In this document: positions 1-9,732 of the stretch, one piece after another
Layout of the letters: the number at the start of each line of letters is the position of its first letter
Numbering within the stretch: position 1 is the stretch's first letter
Source: Anthoceros angustus
Taxonomy: Eukaryota > Streptophyta > Anthocerotopsida > Anthocerotales > Anthocerotaceae
Length of the DNA stretch: 64,000 nt
Assembly: GCA_010909165.1 (NCBI GenBank)
Contig: MU008184.1
Coordinates: 868,001-932,000 of the forward strand
Reading direction: 5' to 3'
Notes under the pieces: generated by a model
The model's input: only the letters and a program-made list of their open reading frames with translations
Databases searched by the model: none
Told to the model about the DNA's origin: nothing
Made by a program: the position numbers and the translations under genes

Positions 1-1308
1 GCACAGTTGCGGCTGACCTCCAATTGATCAATCTCCTTGTCAAAGCCTCAATTTGGTTGTTTAGACCTCCACCACACAGTGGCGTTGCTCCTCTCCATTC
101 GGTGCGCTCCTTTACCCTTCTTGTCTTTCTCGCTTGGCGCTCGGCCTCTTCTTGTCTTCGTCAATCTCTCCAAATCCTTCTTCATTCTCCTTTCGTAGGC
201 TCCGTCTCCTCATCCGTGGGTGACTCGATGACACTTCCTTGTTTCGGCGTGAAGAGGCGAAGAATGAGAGGACGAGGGAGGCGGAGGATCTGCCTCCCTT
301 ATGCTTCCCATGCTCCCTCCGCTTCTTCCTTGACGACCAAGCTCCCGTAATCTTCAGCCAACTTCAATGCTCCTTGCGTAGTCGTTCCTCTCGACAAGAA
401 CATCCATCTTAGTGGGCAACCCACTTACAAACCAATCTAACGCCCGCCATCAATAGCCTCGTGGTAGGACCTCCTCGAACAATGGTCTACACCTTGGAGC
501 GATCCAAGTAGGTAGAACCTCTCACGTAATCATACTTGCTTCTTCTTTCTCCTGCGGAGAGTCCTCAATCTCGCCAATGTATGATGTCCGTGACTCAACC
601 CTCTAAACCTTGTTAGGAACTCGATTTGAAGTCTTCCCAATGGCTTGTTGCGTCCCATACGCCCCATCGCATCATGCGTGTCCTCTTAACAAACCGGAAA
701 AATTCGCAAACGGTCCGCCGCTGAATCCTCTAAATTAGCATGAGAGACATGCTCAAGCGTGCGAATAAAAGCCTCCGCTCTCCCTTCTTCTTGTCTCCAA
801 ACTTCACATCTGCATCGACTATGTGGCGCAATGAGCCACCTCCTCCTACCGTGGTGCCTCCCACGACTCCACTCATGTTGGGCCTGGTTGGTGTTGCACC
901 CCTTGCGCTGCTCCCAACATCGATCGATCGACGAATCGACACCACCGGTGTCTGCCCTCCGGCGAAATCGCTACCGACCTTCCGTTGGTACACCGCAACG
1001 TGTCTCGCCGAGGGTACCGTCCCTTTTCGTGATTTGAGACTGCCCTTCCAATGTCGACCTGCATTTCGGATCACTGTTTCGTCCCTTCTTGGTTCTTCCA
1101 ACTCTTCACCTTCACTGTGAAGTGCAAAATCTTCTTCTTCAAGTGCGTCGAGTGAAGGCACAAAATCCTCTTCCTCCCCTCGATCGCGTCGTTCTCTCAG
1201 ACTTCTTTCTCGCAGTTGATTCCTCCGTGTCGCTCGCAACTCTCTTGGTGAAATATATGGAGATGACCTTCCTCCGGATGCTCTTCGTTCACCACGTCCT
1301 CCGGTCAT
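1..1308 (-). pseudogene. Ty3/gypsy gag fragment (element F), runs off left edge
   Basis: Read on the minus strand this is the N-terminal and central part of a gypsy gag polyprotein. The segment 730-1,308 gives about 190 residues rich in Arg, Glu and Gly (blocks such as RERRDRGEEEDF), like the disordered gag leader. The segment 1-720 holds, in more than one frame, a short stretch reading VLVERN.., ALKLAEDYGSLV, the sort of sequence seen near the end of the gag retrotransposon domain of plant gypsy elements. Frameshifts and stops separate the pieces, so it is a pseudogene. It begins about 50 bases inside a good primer-binding site (1,362-1,379), which sets the orientation. The rest of the element lies outside the window. 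Gag identity is inferred from local composition and context, not from a full domain. Confidence 0.5.
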
Positions 1309-1361
1309 CGACGTACATCTTCACACTCTCCATTCGAACAAAGAAAAAACACACAGCCCAC

Positions 1362-1379
1362 TCCCCGGCAACGGCGCCA
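1362..1379 (-). other. Primer-binding site of gypsy element F
   Basis: The minus strand reads TGGCGCCGTTGCCGGGGA, the long PBS typical of plant Ty3/gypsy elements of the Athila/Tat/Ogre type. Four A residues separate it from the LTR that starts with TG at 1,384. It marks the 5' end of the gag fragment to its left. Confidence 0.75.
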
Positions 1380-1383
1380 AAAA

Positions 1384-2582
1384 TGTGGTGGGAGGTTCCC
1401 GGGACCCCCGGAACCCTCACCAGAAGGCCACACTTATCCCAATCGGTCACAAGAGGTTTCGCTCCCACGAAGGGTGGGGAGCCCTTCCCGCGGATGGAGG
1501 TGCGCCTCGACCGACCTCTCGACTTATCGACTGCAGTGCCCTGACCGACTAACCGCCTCCTACTACGCCTGGGTGACCCACCCTCGGTAAGTCACACTAC
1601 CCCACGCGATGACTCGTCGGCGCGGACCTCGTCGCGAGAGGCACCTAATCTGCACCTTGGGGACCCCAAATCACCGTCATGGGCAATCCTCCCACCAGCG
1701 CAGCTCCTACCCCCTAAGACCCTTCTCATGACAAATTTGGGGCCGCCCCTCAAGCTCACACCCCCCTCCTCACCTCTTCTTTGTCTTTTCTCTTTCTCTC
1801 TTGCTCCTTCCTTCTCCTCTCTTGCTCATCCTCTCTAGCTCCTCTCTCGCTCTCCTCTCGCCTCACTCTCGCCTCACCTCTCGCCTCTCTCTCGCCTCTT
1901 TCTCTTCTCTTCTCCTCTCTCTCTAATCTACCTCTTCCACTCTTCCTAGCTAACTATCGCCCGGGCGCCTCCCCGCCTCCCAAAGAATCGCCTCAGATCA
2001 TAGGGCATTGCCTCACTACCTAGGCAGACGCCGCAAGTGACGCCCCGCGTCGGATTTTGCTAGGGGTCTTCCCTTTACCACTGCGCACTGCTATCGCAAC
2101 CACAATGCCGCCCCTCACCGCCGAACGCTACCCACTGCTACCTCAGAAGAAAGGTTTGGGGCCCCTCACCCCCGTCACCGCACCTCAAGACCCTACCACA
2201 CCATGCACCCTCACACGGCAAGACGCACGCTTGTGTAGCAAGACAAGCACACATGTCGAGAGAGCAAGGCATGACATTTTATTATGGAGCTCCTCCCCTC
2301 TTATAGGAGCTCCCCAAACCCTAGCATTAATTAACTCGGGGGTGGGGTTGCTTATAAGTAGGTGGCCTCTTAAAGGTTCTTAACCTACCTCCCAACAATC
2401 CCACTAACCCCTAGCATTAATTAAGTCCGGTGGGGTAGGTTGCTTATGGTTTTTTAGGTGGCCTCTTAAAGGTTCTTAACCTACCTCCTAACAATCCCAC
2501 TAACCCCTAGCATTAATTAAGTCTCGGTGGGGTAGCTTTTTAAGTAGGTGGCCTCTTAAAGGTTCTTAACCTACCCTAACAA
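1384..2582 (-). mobile_element. Probable 5' LTR of gypsy element F
   Basis: The segment starts TGTGGTGGGAGG next to the PBS, and several candidate ends read CCTCCCAACA or similar (2,397, 2,494, 2,582), giving TG...CA boundaries with short inverted termini (TGTTGGGAGG on the other strand). The interior is pyrimidine-rich on the plus strand (tctctctcgcctc runs at 1,775-1,930) and has no convincing ORF. The exact outer end is uncertain because the last part is tandemly repeated. No partner LTR is visible in the window. Confidence 0.5.
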
Positions 2583-2594
2583 TCCCACTAACCC
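2321..2594. repeat. Three tandem copies of a 88-96 bp unit
   Basis: The unit begins ctagcattaattaa and contains ggtggcctcttaaaggttcttaacctac. Starts are at 2,321, 2,411 and 2,507, and a fourth partial start is at 2,595. Copies differ by small substitutions and indels. The array sits at the outer end of the putative LTR, so each copy offers a possible LTR terminus. Confidence 0.85.
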
Positions 2595-3470
2595 CTAGGG
2601 GTCTTAATGACCCATTCACTCCCCTACCAACTATTTGCCTACTTCTTCTTGGTGTTGGCATGGCCGTGCGCCCAACCACCGCCTTCCTCCTCTTGGCTTG
2701 GGACCGCCCCGTCCGGATCTCTTCACTTCGTCGCGACAGAACCTCCACACTGCCTCCCCGATGTTGACTGCTGAGGCACTGAACGCCACCCCTCTTGCGT
2801 GCCTCTTGTAGAGGCACCTCTCAGTATATCTCAGACACCGAATTACCTCCGGTTGGGTGTTGGTGCCCTGCCCGCCGCCAGACACCCCACCAACTCTACC
2901 TACTGAAATCTCTTCCTCTTCCATTGGCTCCTCCCACATTGAGCCTTCGCATCCATTTCACTCTCCAAGTCCCGAATCTCCGGGTTGAGGGTCGCAATTC
3001 TTCCAAAATCTTCGCCATCGTGGGGACCCAACAACTTCCTTGTCAACAAGGAACGATCTCCTTGGCGAACTTGTTGACCCTAGCATGTAAGTGGACCCGC
3101 ATCTCCGGCCCTTCAAACAAATCTCATCAAATTCCTCGGGCCACTCTCACGAGGCTATCTTACTGCAACGCATCCCTCTCAAGCGCCACCTCACTCAAAC
3201 GGTCAGAAGTGACATTCTCGGCATCTCTCTTCCATGCCTCCAAGATCCCTTGCCGCCATGCATAATCAGCCGAAAGCGTGTGCTTCCGACGACCAAAGAT
3301 GCATCATTTTCCTCCGTGGGCTACCTCTTCCTTCCACCGCTGGTCAGCCTCCGTTGCTTGCTTCATGAGCTCCTCACGCCCTTACTCCATGTGGCCCGTC
3401 CTCCCTCCAGCCTCCTTGAGTTTGGCCTCCAGCTTCTTCATTCTTGGCTTGAGCAACTCAGCCTCCCCTC
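2595..3470 (-). pseudogene. Coiled-coil gag-like ORF, decayed copy
   Basis: In several frames of the minus strand this reads as a Glu/Lys/Arg/Leu-rich helical protein (VAQAK, LERDALQ, HLHARVNKFAKEI). The DNA from about 3,470 down to 3,000 matches the plus strand at 63,548-64,000 with clear base-level similarity, for example gaggctgag..gcccaagccaa and the ARVNK(L/F)AKE block. The same repeat therefore flanks the window at both ends, in inverted orientation. No enzymatic motif is visible. It resembles the charged coiled-coil gag-type proteins of large non-autonomous or gypsy-derived plant elements. It is broken by frameshifts. Confidence 0.5.
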
Positions 3471-4084
3471 TACTTACATATATAGGGTGAGGAAGGATTT
3501 TCCACCCAAAGGCCAAGGACGAAATTTCCGTCCCAAGGACCTTTTCCCCTTCGACGTTGGAATTCCTCAACCACCAAGGCCAAGGACATGCGCCCGATTT
3601 CTTCCTCCGAGCGCCAAGGACGATTTCTATATATGCATGCATGCGCCTCCTCCTTGGTGCTTTTCTTCCTCCTTTCCTGTCTGCTGCAGACCACCTCCAA
3701 GCTCGCCGCTCCCGAATTGCTCGTCTGCAACTCAAGACCTTCTCACAAGGCCTTCCATTGGAGTAAGGACTTTACCCCCTGCATGTCCGGACTGTCGAAT
3801 CGTGACTCGCGCCGCCACTAGGCCTGCACCAGCCTCCTTCTTGGCAAGTTCGGCCTTCCGAACCTTCCTCACAGAACTTTCCTGACCTCCGTCCTCCGTT
3901 TTGAATCATGTTTTCTCCTTCTCCGCTGGACCTGCTTTTGAATCATGTTTTCCTCCTTTCGTCTGGCCCGTGGGGACCGTAAACTCGCCCCGCCCGCTTC
4001 CACTTGCTCCTTGCTGCCTCTTCCGCCGTTGTTCTCAGAGAAAAAGAAAAAGAAAAATAAAACCTAACTAATATGAACAAAACT
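3471..4084. other. Unassigned repeat DNA with ccaaggac motifs
   Basis: No domain is recognised. The plus strand carries several copies of a ccaaggac motif (about 3,508, 3,532, 3,585, 3,613) within 120 bases. A tttgaatcatgttttctcc pair occurs at 3,900 and 3,939. The 4,040-4,065 stretch is A-rich. This segment replaces the 3' half of the gypsy integrase that should follow at 4,100, so a rearrangement or insertion boundary lies near 4,080. Confidence 0.4.
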
Positions 4085-4320
4085 AAGAGGCATCCGCCCC
4101 TCTTCCAACCGTGGACCCAAAATTTGGCGTTCCACAACTTAGCACCAAAATGCCCTAAGCTTTCATGCACCTGGGTGATGAGTCTCACCCGGTCCTCCGG
4201 CTTGGGTACAATTCTATCTTCCGCAGAATCACGGACATACATTATGTCCTCCTTCCAATAGTACCGAGCCACCTTCTCGCGTAGCTTGGCCTGCTTCTGA
4301 GATGAAAGCCCTTGTGGCAA
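4085..4320 (-). pseudogene. Gypsy integrase zinc-binding (H2C2) domain, truncated
   Basis: The minus-strand translation contains LREKVARYYWKEDIMYVRD, then RLITQVHESLGHFGAKL and FWVHGWKRGG. The VHE.LGHFG block is the hallmark of the integrase H2C2 zinc-finger domain that follows RNase H in Ty3/gypsy pol. The reading ends where the catalytic core (DDE) should start, so the core is missing here. It lies downstream of RNase H and RT of the same polarity (4,500-5,793), as expected for gypsy order RT-RH-IN. Confidence 0.75.
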
Positions 4321-4484
4321 TTCCCGACCTTAGGAAGGTCACCGCTATTGCATCCGCCTGGATGTCCTGACGGACTACAAAGCGATGAGTGGAGGGTCTC
4401 TTCAAAGATCCTCATAAAGATGGCCAACATGGTATCTGGACTACTCTCCCCCACCGTTGCTCGTCATCCGAATCTTGCCCGCCC

Positions 4485-4935
4485 CGTAGTGTCTTCGTTG
4501 AGGTAGAGGATTCCTTGACAACCCATCGATTAGAGTGAACTCTACCGCTTGTTCGATGACAAAGTCATACCCCGGAGAATGAGAGCCACCTCGCCTTTCC
4601 GTAGCTTGGCTCATCAACCAATGCAAGGGTTGATGGTGGTGATTAGTAAAATTGATGTCCAAACAAGTACACGAAAGTGTCCGATCGCCCACAGACATTC
4701 TCCTTCATAGGCGTAGTAGTTGGACTCACCGTTGTTGCTCCGATGCATAGGCAATGACATGTTCCTCTTCCTTGTCATTGATCCGCGCCAAGATCGCCTA
4801 TGCCGCATTTGCTCCAATCGTAAAGTACGAATGGCCATCAAGTTTGGATGACCAAGAATTGGCGAGCTCATGAGTCTACCTTCAACTCCATGAAAGCCGA
4901 CTCCTCTTGAGTCCAACGCCAAGTCACCAACTTCT
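4485..4935 (-). pseudogene. Gypsy RNase H domain, frameshifted
   Basis: In two alternating minus-strand frames this gives NNGESNYYAYEGECLWAIGHFRVYLF and then TDHQPLHWLM-like and DGLSRNPLP blocks. These are standard Ty3/gypsy RNase H signatures: ESNYSAYEGECLA, and the domain end DGLSR. At least three frame changes are needed, so no functional product is expected. It directly follows RT on the minus strand. Confidence 0.75.
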
Positions 4936-5793
4936 TCAACAAGTCATTCAATGGCCGCAATCCCGCTCATCCGCGGAATGAACTTCCTGTAGTAACCCGC
5001 CAAACCCAAGAATGCCCTCAACTTGAGATGTCGCTTGGGAATGCGCGATTGCCTCCACCTTGGTGGCATGCGGCGAGATCCGTCGTGATCCAATGACCCA
5101 AGTACAACACCTTATCCTCTCCAAATCGACACTTCGGATGGGCCTTCAACCCACAAGCCCTAGCAAAGACCGCTCAAGATGTTGTAGATGCTCCTCAAAG
5201 GTATTGCTGAAGATGATGACATCATCAATGTAGCACTTGGCGAAATGCAAGTCCTTGAGCTCATTGTCCATGTATTTGAATGCTGCTATGTCTTCAACCC
5301 AAATGGCATGTAATTCCACTCGTAAGCAATCTACCCCAACGCCGCTTTCTTCTTGTCTTCTTGATCTCTACTTGGTGAAACCCTAGCCTCAAGTCCAATG
5401 TTGAGAAGAACTTGCACCCAATGGTGTCAAGATCTCTTGCCGTCGGCATGGGATAGTGGTCATGTGGATTCGCCGTTCAACGCCGATAGTCACCACACAT
5501 TCTCCTCTCGTCCACAATCCATTCTCATCCTTCTTTTCGGAAGCACCGCCGCATGCATCCGAGTTAGATCGTCGAATCAGCCCTAGCTTGAGAAGCTCTT
5601 GGCATCGATTCTCAACCAAATCCCACTCATTCGAGCGTGCCTCTGGAACACGGTTCATCCGTGGTCGTTCTATGTGGAACTTCCCTTTGGTGTACTTCCC
5701 CATCTCCGCAAGCGTGAAAGCAAACACATGTCGCGATGCCTCCAACAACTCCTTTAGCCGACGCTGATTGCTCTTCAACTCGACGCTAACCAC
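4936..5793 (-). pseudogene. Gypsy reverse transcriptase, frameshifted
   Basis: The first 90 residues (5,793 downward) read as the RT entry region (LKELLEASRHVFAFTLAEMG, ..ELLKLGLIRRSNS). Further down, the catalytic box is preserved: the minus strand across about 5,200-5,245 gives HFAKCYIDDVIIFSNTFE, with the YIDD active-site motif. Then comes LKAHPKCRFGEDKVLYLGH near 5,100-5,160. Frames change several times. Together with RNase H and integrase pieces downstream and protease and gag upstream, this defines a minus-strand gypsy element (here G2) spanning about 4.08-9.73 kb. Confidence 0.8.
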
Positions 5794-7100
5794 TCATGTG
5801 GTGTGGCTCGATGGCTTGCACGCTTCCTCTACGTGCTCGCTCTCCTTGCCTCCAAACTCGCCTTCTCCGCTGAGATGCGAGTCGGAATGTCCTTCACCCA
5901 CCGAACCCGCTTCAACCCCGCCTTCGGTTTCGTTGGTAAGCGACTCCAGCTAAACAACCAGTCATCATGTTCATGTCAAATGCTTGCCCAAGCAATCGAC
6001 ACTGCCTTCTCGGTCACTGTCTTGTGGCTCTGCAAATCCATGGCCAACTCCCTCTCGTGGCTGGGCTCTCCCAAGGCCTCGCCATGTCCGTCCACCACAA
6101 TGCCGGGCCATGGTTCCAAGGCGTAAGACTTGGACTTGGACACAAAGGTTGGCCAAGCCGCCATGGGGTGTCCAGCGTTCACAGTGCTTGTCACCTTGAT
6201 GACTTGTTGGGCATGCCTTCCGATGCTAGCACATCCTTGACAACATGATTAGGTCGCTTGGTGAACGACCTCGACACTTCAAATGTTCCAAGGAGCAAGG
6301 TTAGTCCACATGGACCTCAACCTATGAGCCCTCGAACCAAATTGAGTCGCATCCAATAGAAGCTCGACCCAACACTCCTCGGATCGTGGCAAAATCCTCG
6401 AACTTGCTTCTTCACGCCATGCATGCCGGCACATTCTCCAACATGTATCCACAAGGCCTTTCTTGCCCTTTCCGGATCAAGCGCAAGATCCTCATCGTCA
6501 TAGAACAATGCCGTGGATCCTTGACCTTGACCCTTGCCTCGCAGAGGATAGTCCTTGACACTCCCAACCCCGCGATGACAAGGTCCACCGCTGCCCAAGA
6601 CAACTCAAATGGGACAACCCTATCATGCGAACATCCATCGCGCCCGGTAACCCTTCACCGACTCCCACGCCGAGGTTAGGTACTCCCCATCAAGTCTCTT
6701 ACGCTCGTGACACAATCCTTGCTTTTGGATCCGGGTCACAATGCACGATCTTCGCACTTTGATGCCACACTTTAACTTGGCGTCGATGCCTCAAAGAGTT
6801 CCACGAGCACTATGCCGCCTTCCCGAGGTCGCCATGTGATGACCGGTGTTTAGGTCACAAACAGCTCAACCCTAGGCAAGAACTTACATGCAGCCTCCGG
6901 CTCATAGGACACCGGTCCTCTTGCACCATCCTCCATGCCTTTTGCACGGCTCATTGCTGCAGCCACCACTCGTCTCGACTTGAAGAACCTCCTCAGGGTG
7001 GTTGCAACCCTAGCTTGTCTTCCTCCTCCTCGCCGAAATCCTCCATCGTCGGCCGGGTTGTTAGACACGCCAAGAGGTTCAAGCACGTATGGCGTGTCCT
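5794..7100 (-). pseudogene. Gypsy G2 protease-RT linker, no clear domain
   Basis: This stretch lies between the RT and protease-like parts of the G2 element. Short open segments exist on both strands, but none matches a domain I recognise. The region is most simply decayed pol linker sequence. Nothing suggests a separate gene. Confidence 0.35.
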
Positions 7101-7560
7101 TCACCACGGCGCCAAACACGGGTAGACGCTGCTGGCAATGAGGTTCTCATGATCCTTGCCATGCAGAGGGATGCGGGCAATCCGCTCATCTGGTTTTGCT
7201 AGCTTCTCCATGGGTCGATAGTAGACTGCTCCGTCACAAATCCACCATGACCTGTGTTTGTACAAGCGCCCGCCCAAAGAAGACATCAAATGTCTCGTGA
7301 CCAAGATCAAGCAGGTACCTCGACAAAGGTGAAGTCTGCTGTTCTTGGTTTGAATGAAACCTTCAGCTTGTACCTTGTCACCCCAACACATGCTCCGTGG
7401 TCCCAAATCGGATCTTCCACTTGGTTTCCTTCAACCTTTCTTGGTGGAGACCCAACGCCTTCACTCTTCTTCCAACGATCACCTACGTGCTCGTGTCAAT
7501 CAACACCTCCTTGGTGCGAATCCATTGATTTCAATGTGCCTCCCGATTGTTGACCAAAGC
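7101..7560 (-). pseudogene. Gypsy aspartic protease, decayed
   Basis: On the minus strand, near 7,475-7,500, the translation gives EVLIDTSTS, which fits the retropepsin active-site loop with DTST in place of the usual DTGA/DTSA. It is followed by RVKALGL and, in another frame, KVSFKPRTADFTFVEVP. The position between the gag zinc finger (8,250-8,435) and RT agrees with gypsy order. The catalytic loop looks altered and frames are broken. Confidence 0.5.
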
Positions 7561-7659
7561 CACCCCCACGATTCCGCTTCCACGAGATGCTTGGTTCGAG
7601 GTCAAATGACATCATTGCTACTGTGGCAAATCTTGACACTTGCTTCCTTCTTCAAGGGT

Positions 7660-9263
7660 TGTCAACATCCGCCGAGTCAAACCCGACTTCCTTCACGCCA
7701 ACCCCATGTCTTGTAGGTCAAACATGGCATCTCCGAAGCTTTTGTGCCATCGCTCACAAGAATCACGGGTTTCTCCACATCGCCCACTACTGACTTTGAT
7801 GTTGCTCCCACAGTTGCTTGTTGGCAATGGCTCAAACGACTTTGGCATCTTGGCATAGGTTCGGAAGAGGATCCCAAGCTTCCTTCCGTGTCTTCCGTGA
7901 CCGGTGTCAAGACATCCTCTTCCTCCTCGAGCTATCTTCTCTCGTAGCTGCAGGTTTCTTCCCTTGCCCTTGATCCGGGTCACGCCATGTATCCAAGCTT
8001 GTGCTCATCTTCTTCGCCCCTCCGATGATGAACGCCGCTCCTTGATCTTCGCCTTCGCACCAACTTCTCCAGCTTTGCAGGCGTGCCAATGAGCCCATCG
8101 CCTTCTTTGATGCTTCCGCTTTCTTTTGTCCACGGGACTTCGCCGGCCTCCTCCACGCCTTTGCTCTTGATTTTGTGGATGAGGTTGACGATGCATTGGC
8201 CGGGGTTGTCGATAACCCAGGCCGCAATTCGGATGCTTCTCCAACATGCCGCTTCATTGTGCCCATACCTCCCACACCTAGGGCATGGCTCCTCACCCTT
8301 GACTCCTCCGAATGCATGCTCGCACTCAGGGGAATGGTCCGCCCCTCGGCACCTCACGCAGGGCTCGCCACACGTGTGGGCTGGCTTGTCTCGCCGAGCT
8401 CCTCCACTGACCTCCGCGGCCATGTCGCCCACCACTCCTACTTGCCGGAGTAATCACTAACAAAGACGAGAGAAAGTGTCGGGCCCTATCTTGTCACCAT
8501 CTACACTTCCTTGAGGGTGTAGTTGCCTTCGCGGCCGCGTGCACCGCTTGTTGCACCTTCATGCGCAGCGCATATGGCAATGCTCGCAAGTACCGCACCC
8601 GGCCACTCATGATCTTGGTGTCATGCATCAACCGGTCGATTCTTCGATAAGCCATAGCCTCGCCGACTTCATCTTGAAGTGTGTCACCGAGATCTTCTCA
8701 TCCGTGCTGAAACTCCACCGAAGATGTCAAACATCTCTTCGATGGGATCGTGCTCACTCGCGACACCGCTCGCACCGTTCCTTCGGAGCTTGAATCGCTA
8801 CTCATCGGTCCTCCATGCTCAACAACCTCGCCTTGTGCTCGCGATAGCGCCAATGCTTCATCCCCAAGTACTTGCATTTGGATGGTGTATCGCTTCGTGT
8901 ATCGGTCTTCAATTCCATCTCCGCACACACCGCACGCATTTCGATGAAGTCCTCCGTGGCAGGTGCCCGCCGTCCCGTGAACAACTCCATTCGATCCTTG
9001 TCTCCTCCCATCTTGACGACTCCTAGACAAGTCCTCCTCGCCGCCCACTGAGTTGTCCCGGCAAAGACTAACGTGTCTTGTGTGTTGCCACCGATCCTTC
9101 AAAGATTGTTGATTGTGTCGGGTTCCTCCGTCCTTCGGTACCAAAATCGAGGTGTTCGTGACTTCTCCTCTTGGTCGGGACTTCAATTCGCCTCGATGGA
9201 CTTGCCGTTGGTAGCTCCGTCCGGATCGGTGTCCGTGCATGCACACTGTGCGGTTAGTGGCTA
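7660..9263 (-). pseudogene. Gypsy G2 gag with CCHC zinc knuckle
   Basis: The minus strand encodes a gag protein in pieces. The clearest part (8,435 downward) contains a Cys-rich stretch with CGEPCVRCRGADHSPEC followed by CPRCGRYGHNEAACW. The second is a textbook CX2CX4HX4C nucleic-acid-binding knuckle and the first an additional Cys cluster. Downstream residues are Lys/Arg/Ser-rich (to about 7,700). Upstream segments up to 9,246 are charged and His-rich but broken. Gag packages element RNA in cytoplasmic virus-like particles. The order gag, protease, RT, RNase H, integrase on the minus strand shows these all belong to one gypsy copy. Confidence 0.7.
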
Positions 9264-9732
9264 GGTCAAACCCTTAATCAAGGTTAACACACCCCGCTAA
9301 CTTAGATCGTGATTAGTGAAACCTCTAAGTATCTATGCATGTTTAAATTGCATAGAAATACGCTGCAGGCTATCTTTCAACCAAAAATGTGAGCTGAGTG
9401 AGTTGGATAGCAAAGGCATAAGAACTCCAAAGGTAAGCACCCATGGGGTGGATCAGTACCTGGGTGGGGTGCCAACTAACTAGGTGCCGTCATGCATGCT
9501 CAGTCTGATTGAGTCCCTCTGCCGATTCAGATGCAGTGCAGTCCTCCGCTCCCGGGTGCGGTCCGGAGTCCTCCGCCGACTCCGAGTGCGGTCCGGAGTC
9601 CCTCTGCCGACTCCCGGTGTCCGGGTCCTCTCTGCCGACTCGGTCACGGTCCAAAGTACTCGGCCTTATTTCCCCCTTTTACCGCCTTTTTCCCTCCATA
9701 CTTACAGAAAAAAACAAAACCTAGCTTACTGC
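9264..9732. repeat. LTR-like, GC-rich segment upstream of G2 gag
   Basis: After ccaaaaa a TG begins at 9,388, the same layout as element F (PBS, A-run, TG), so the 5' LTR of G2 probably starts here. From 9,540 to 9,660 there are repeated ccggagtcc / gccgactc motifs. The segment 9,660-9,730 (cttatttccc...aaacaaaacctag) has a similar copy in direct orientation at 19,368-19,430. No coding sequence is visible. Confidence 0.4.

Noticed and set aside
24-350. Plus-strand open frame of 108 codons
   Set aside because: It lies opposite the gypsy gag reading and has no domain; treated as a shadow.
1781-2023. Leu/Ser-rich plus-strand ORF resembling a signal or membrane peptide
   Set aside because: It comes from a pyrimidine-rich (tctctctcgcctc) stretch inside the LTR; the hydrophobicity is a base-composition effect.
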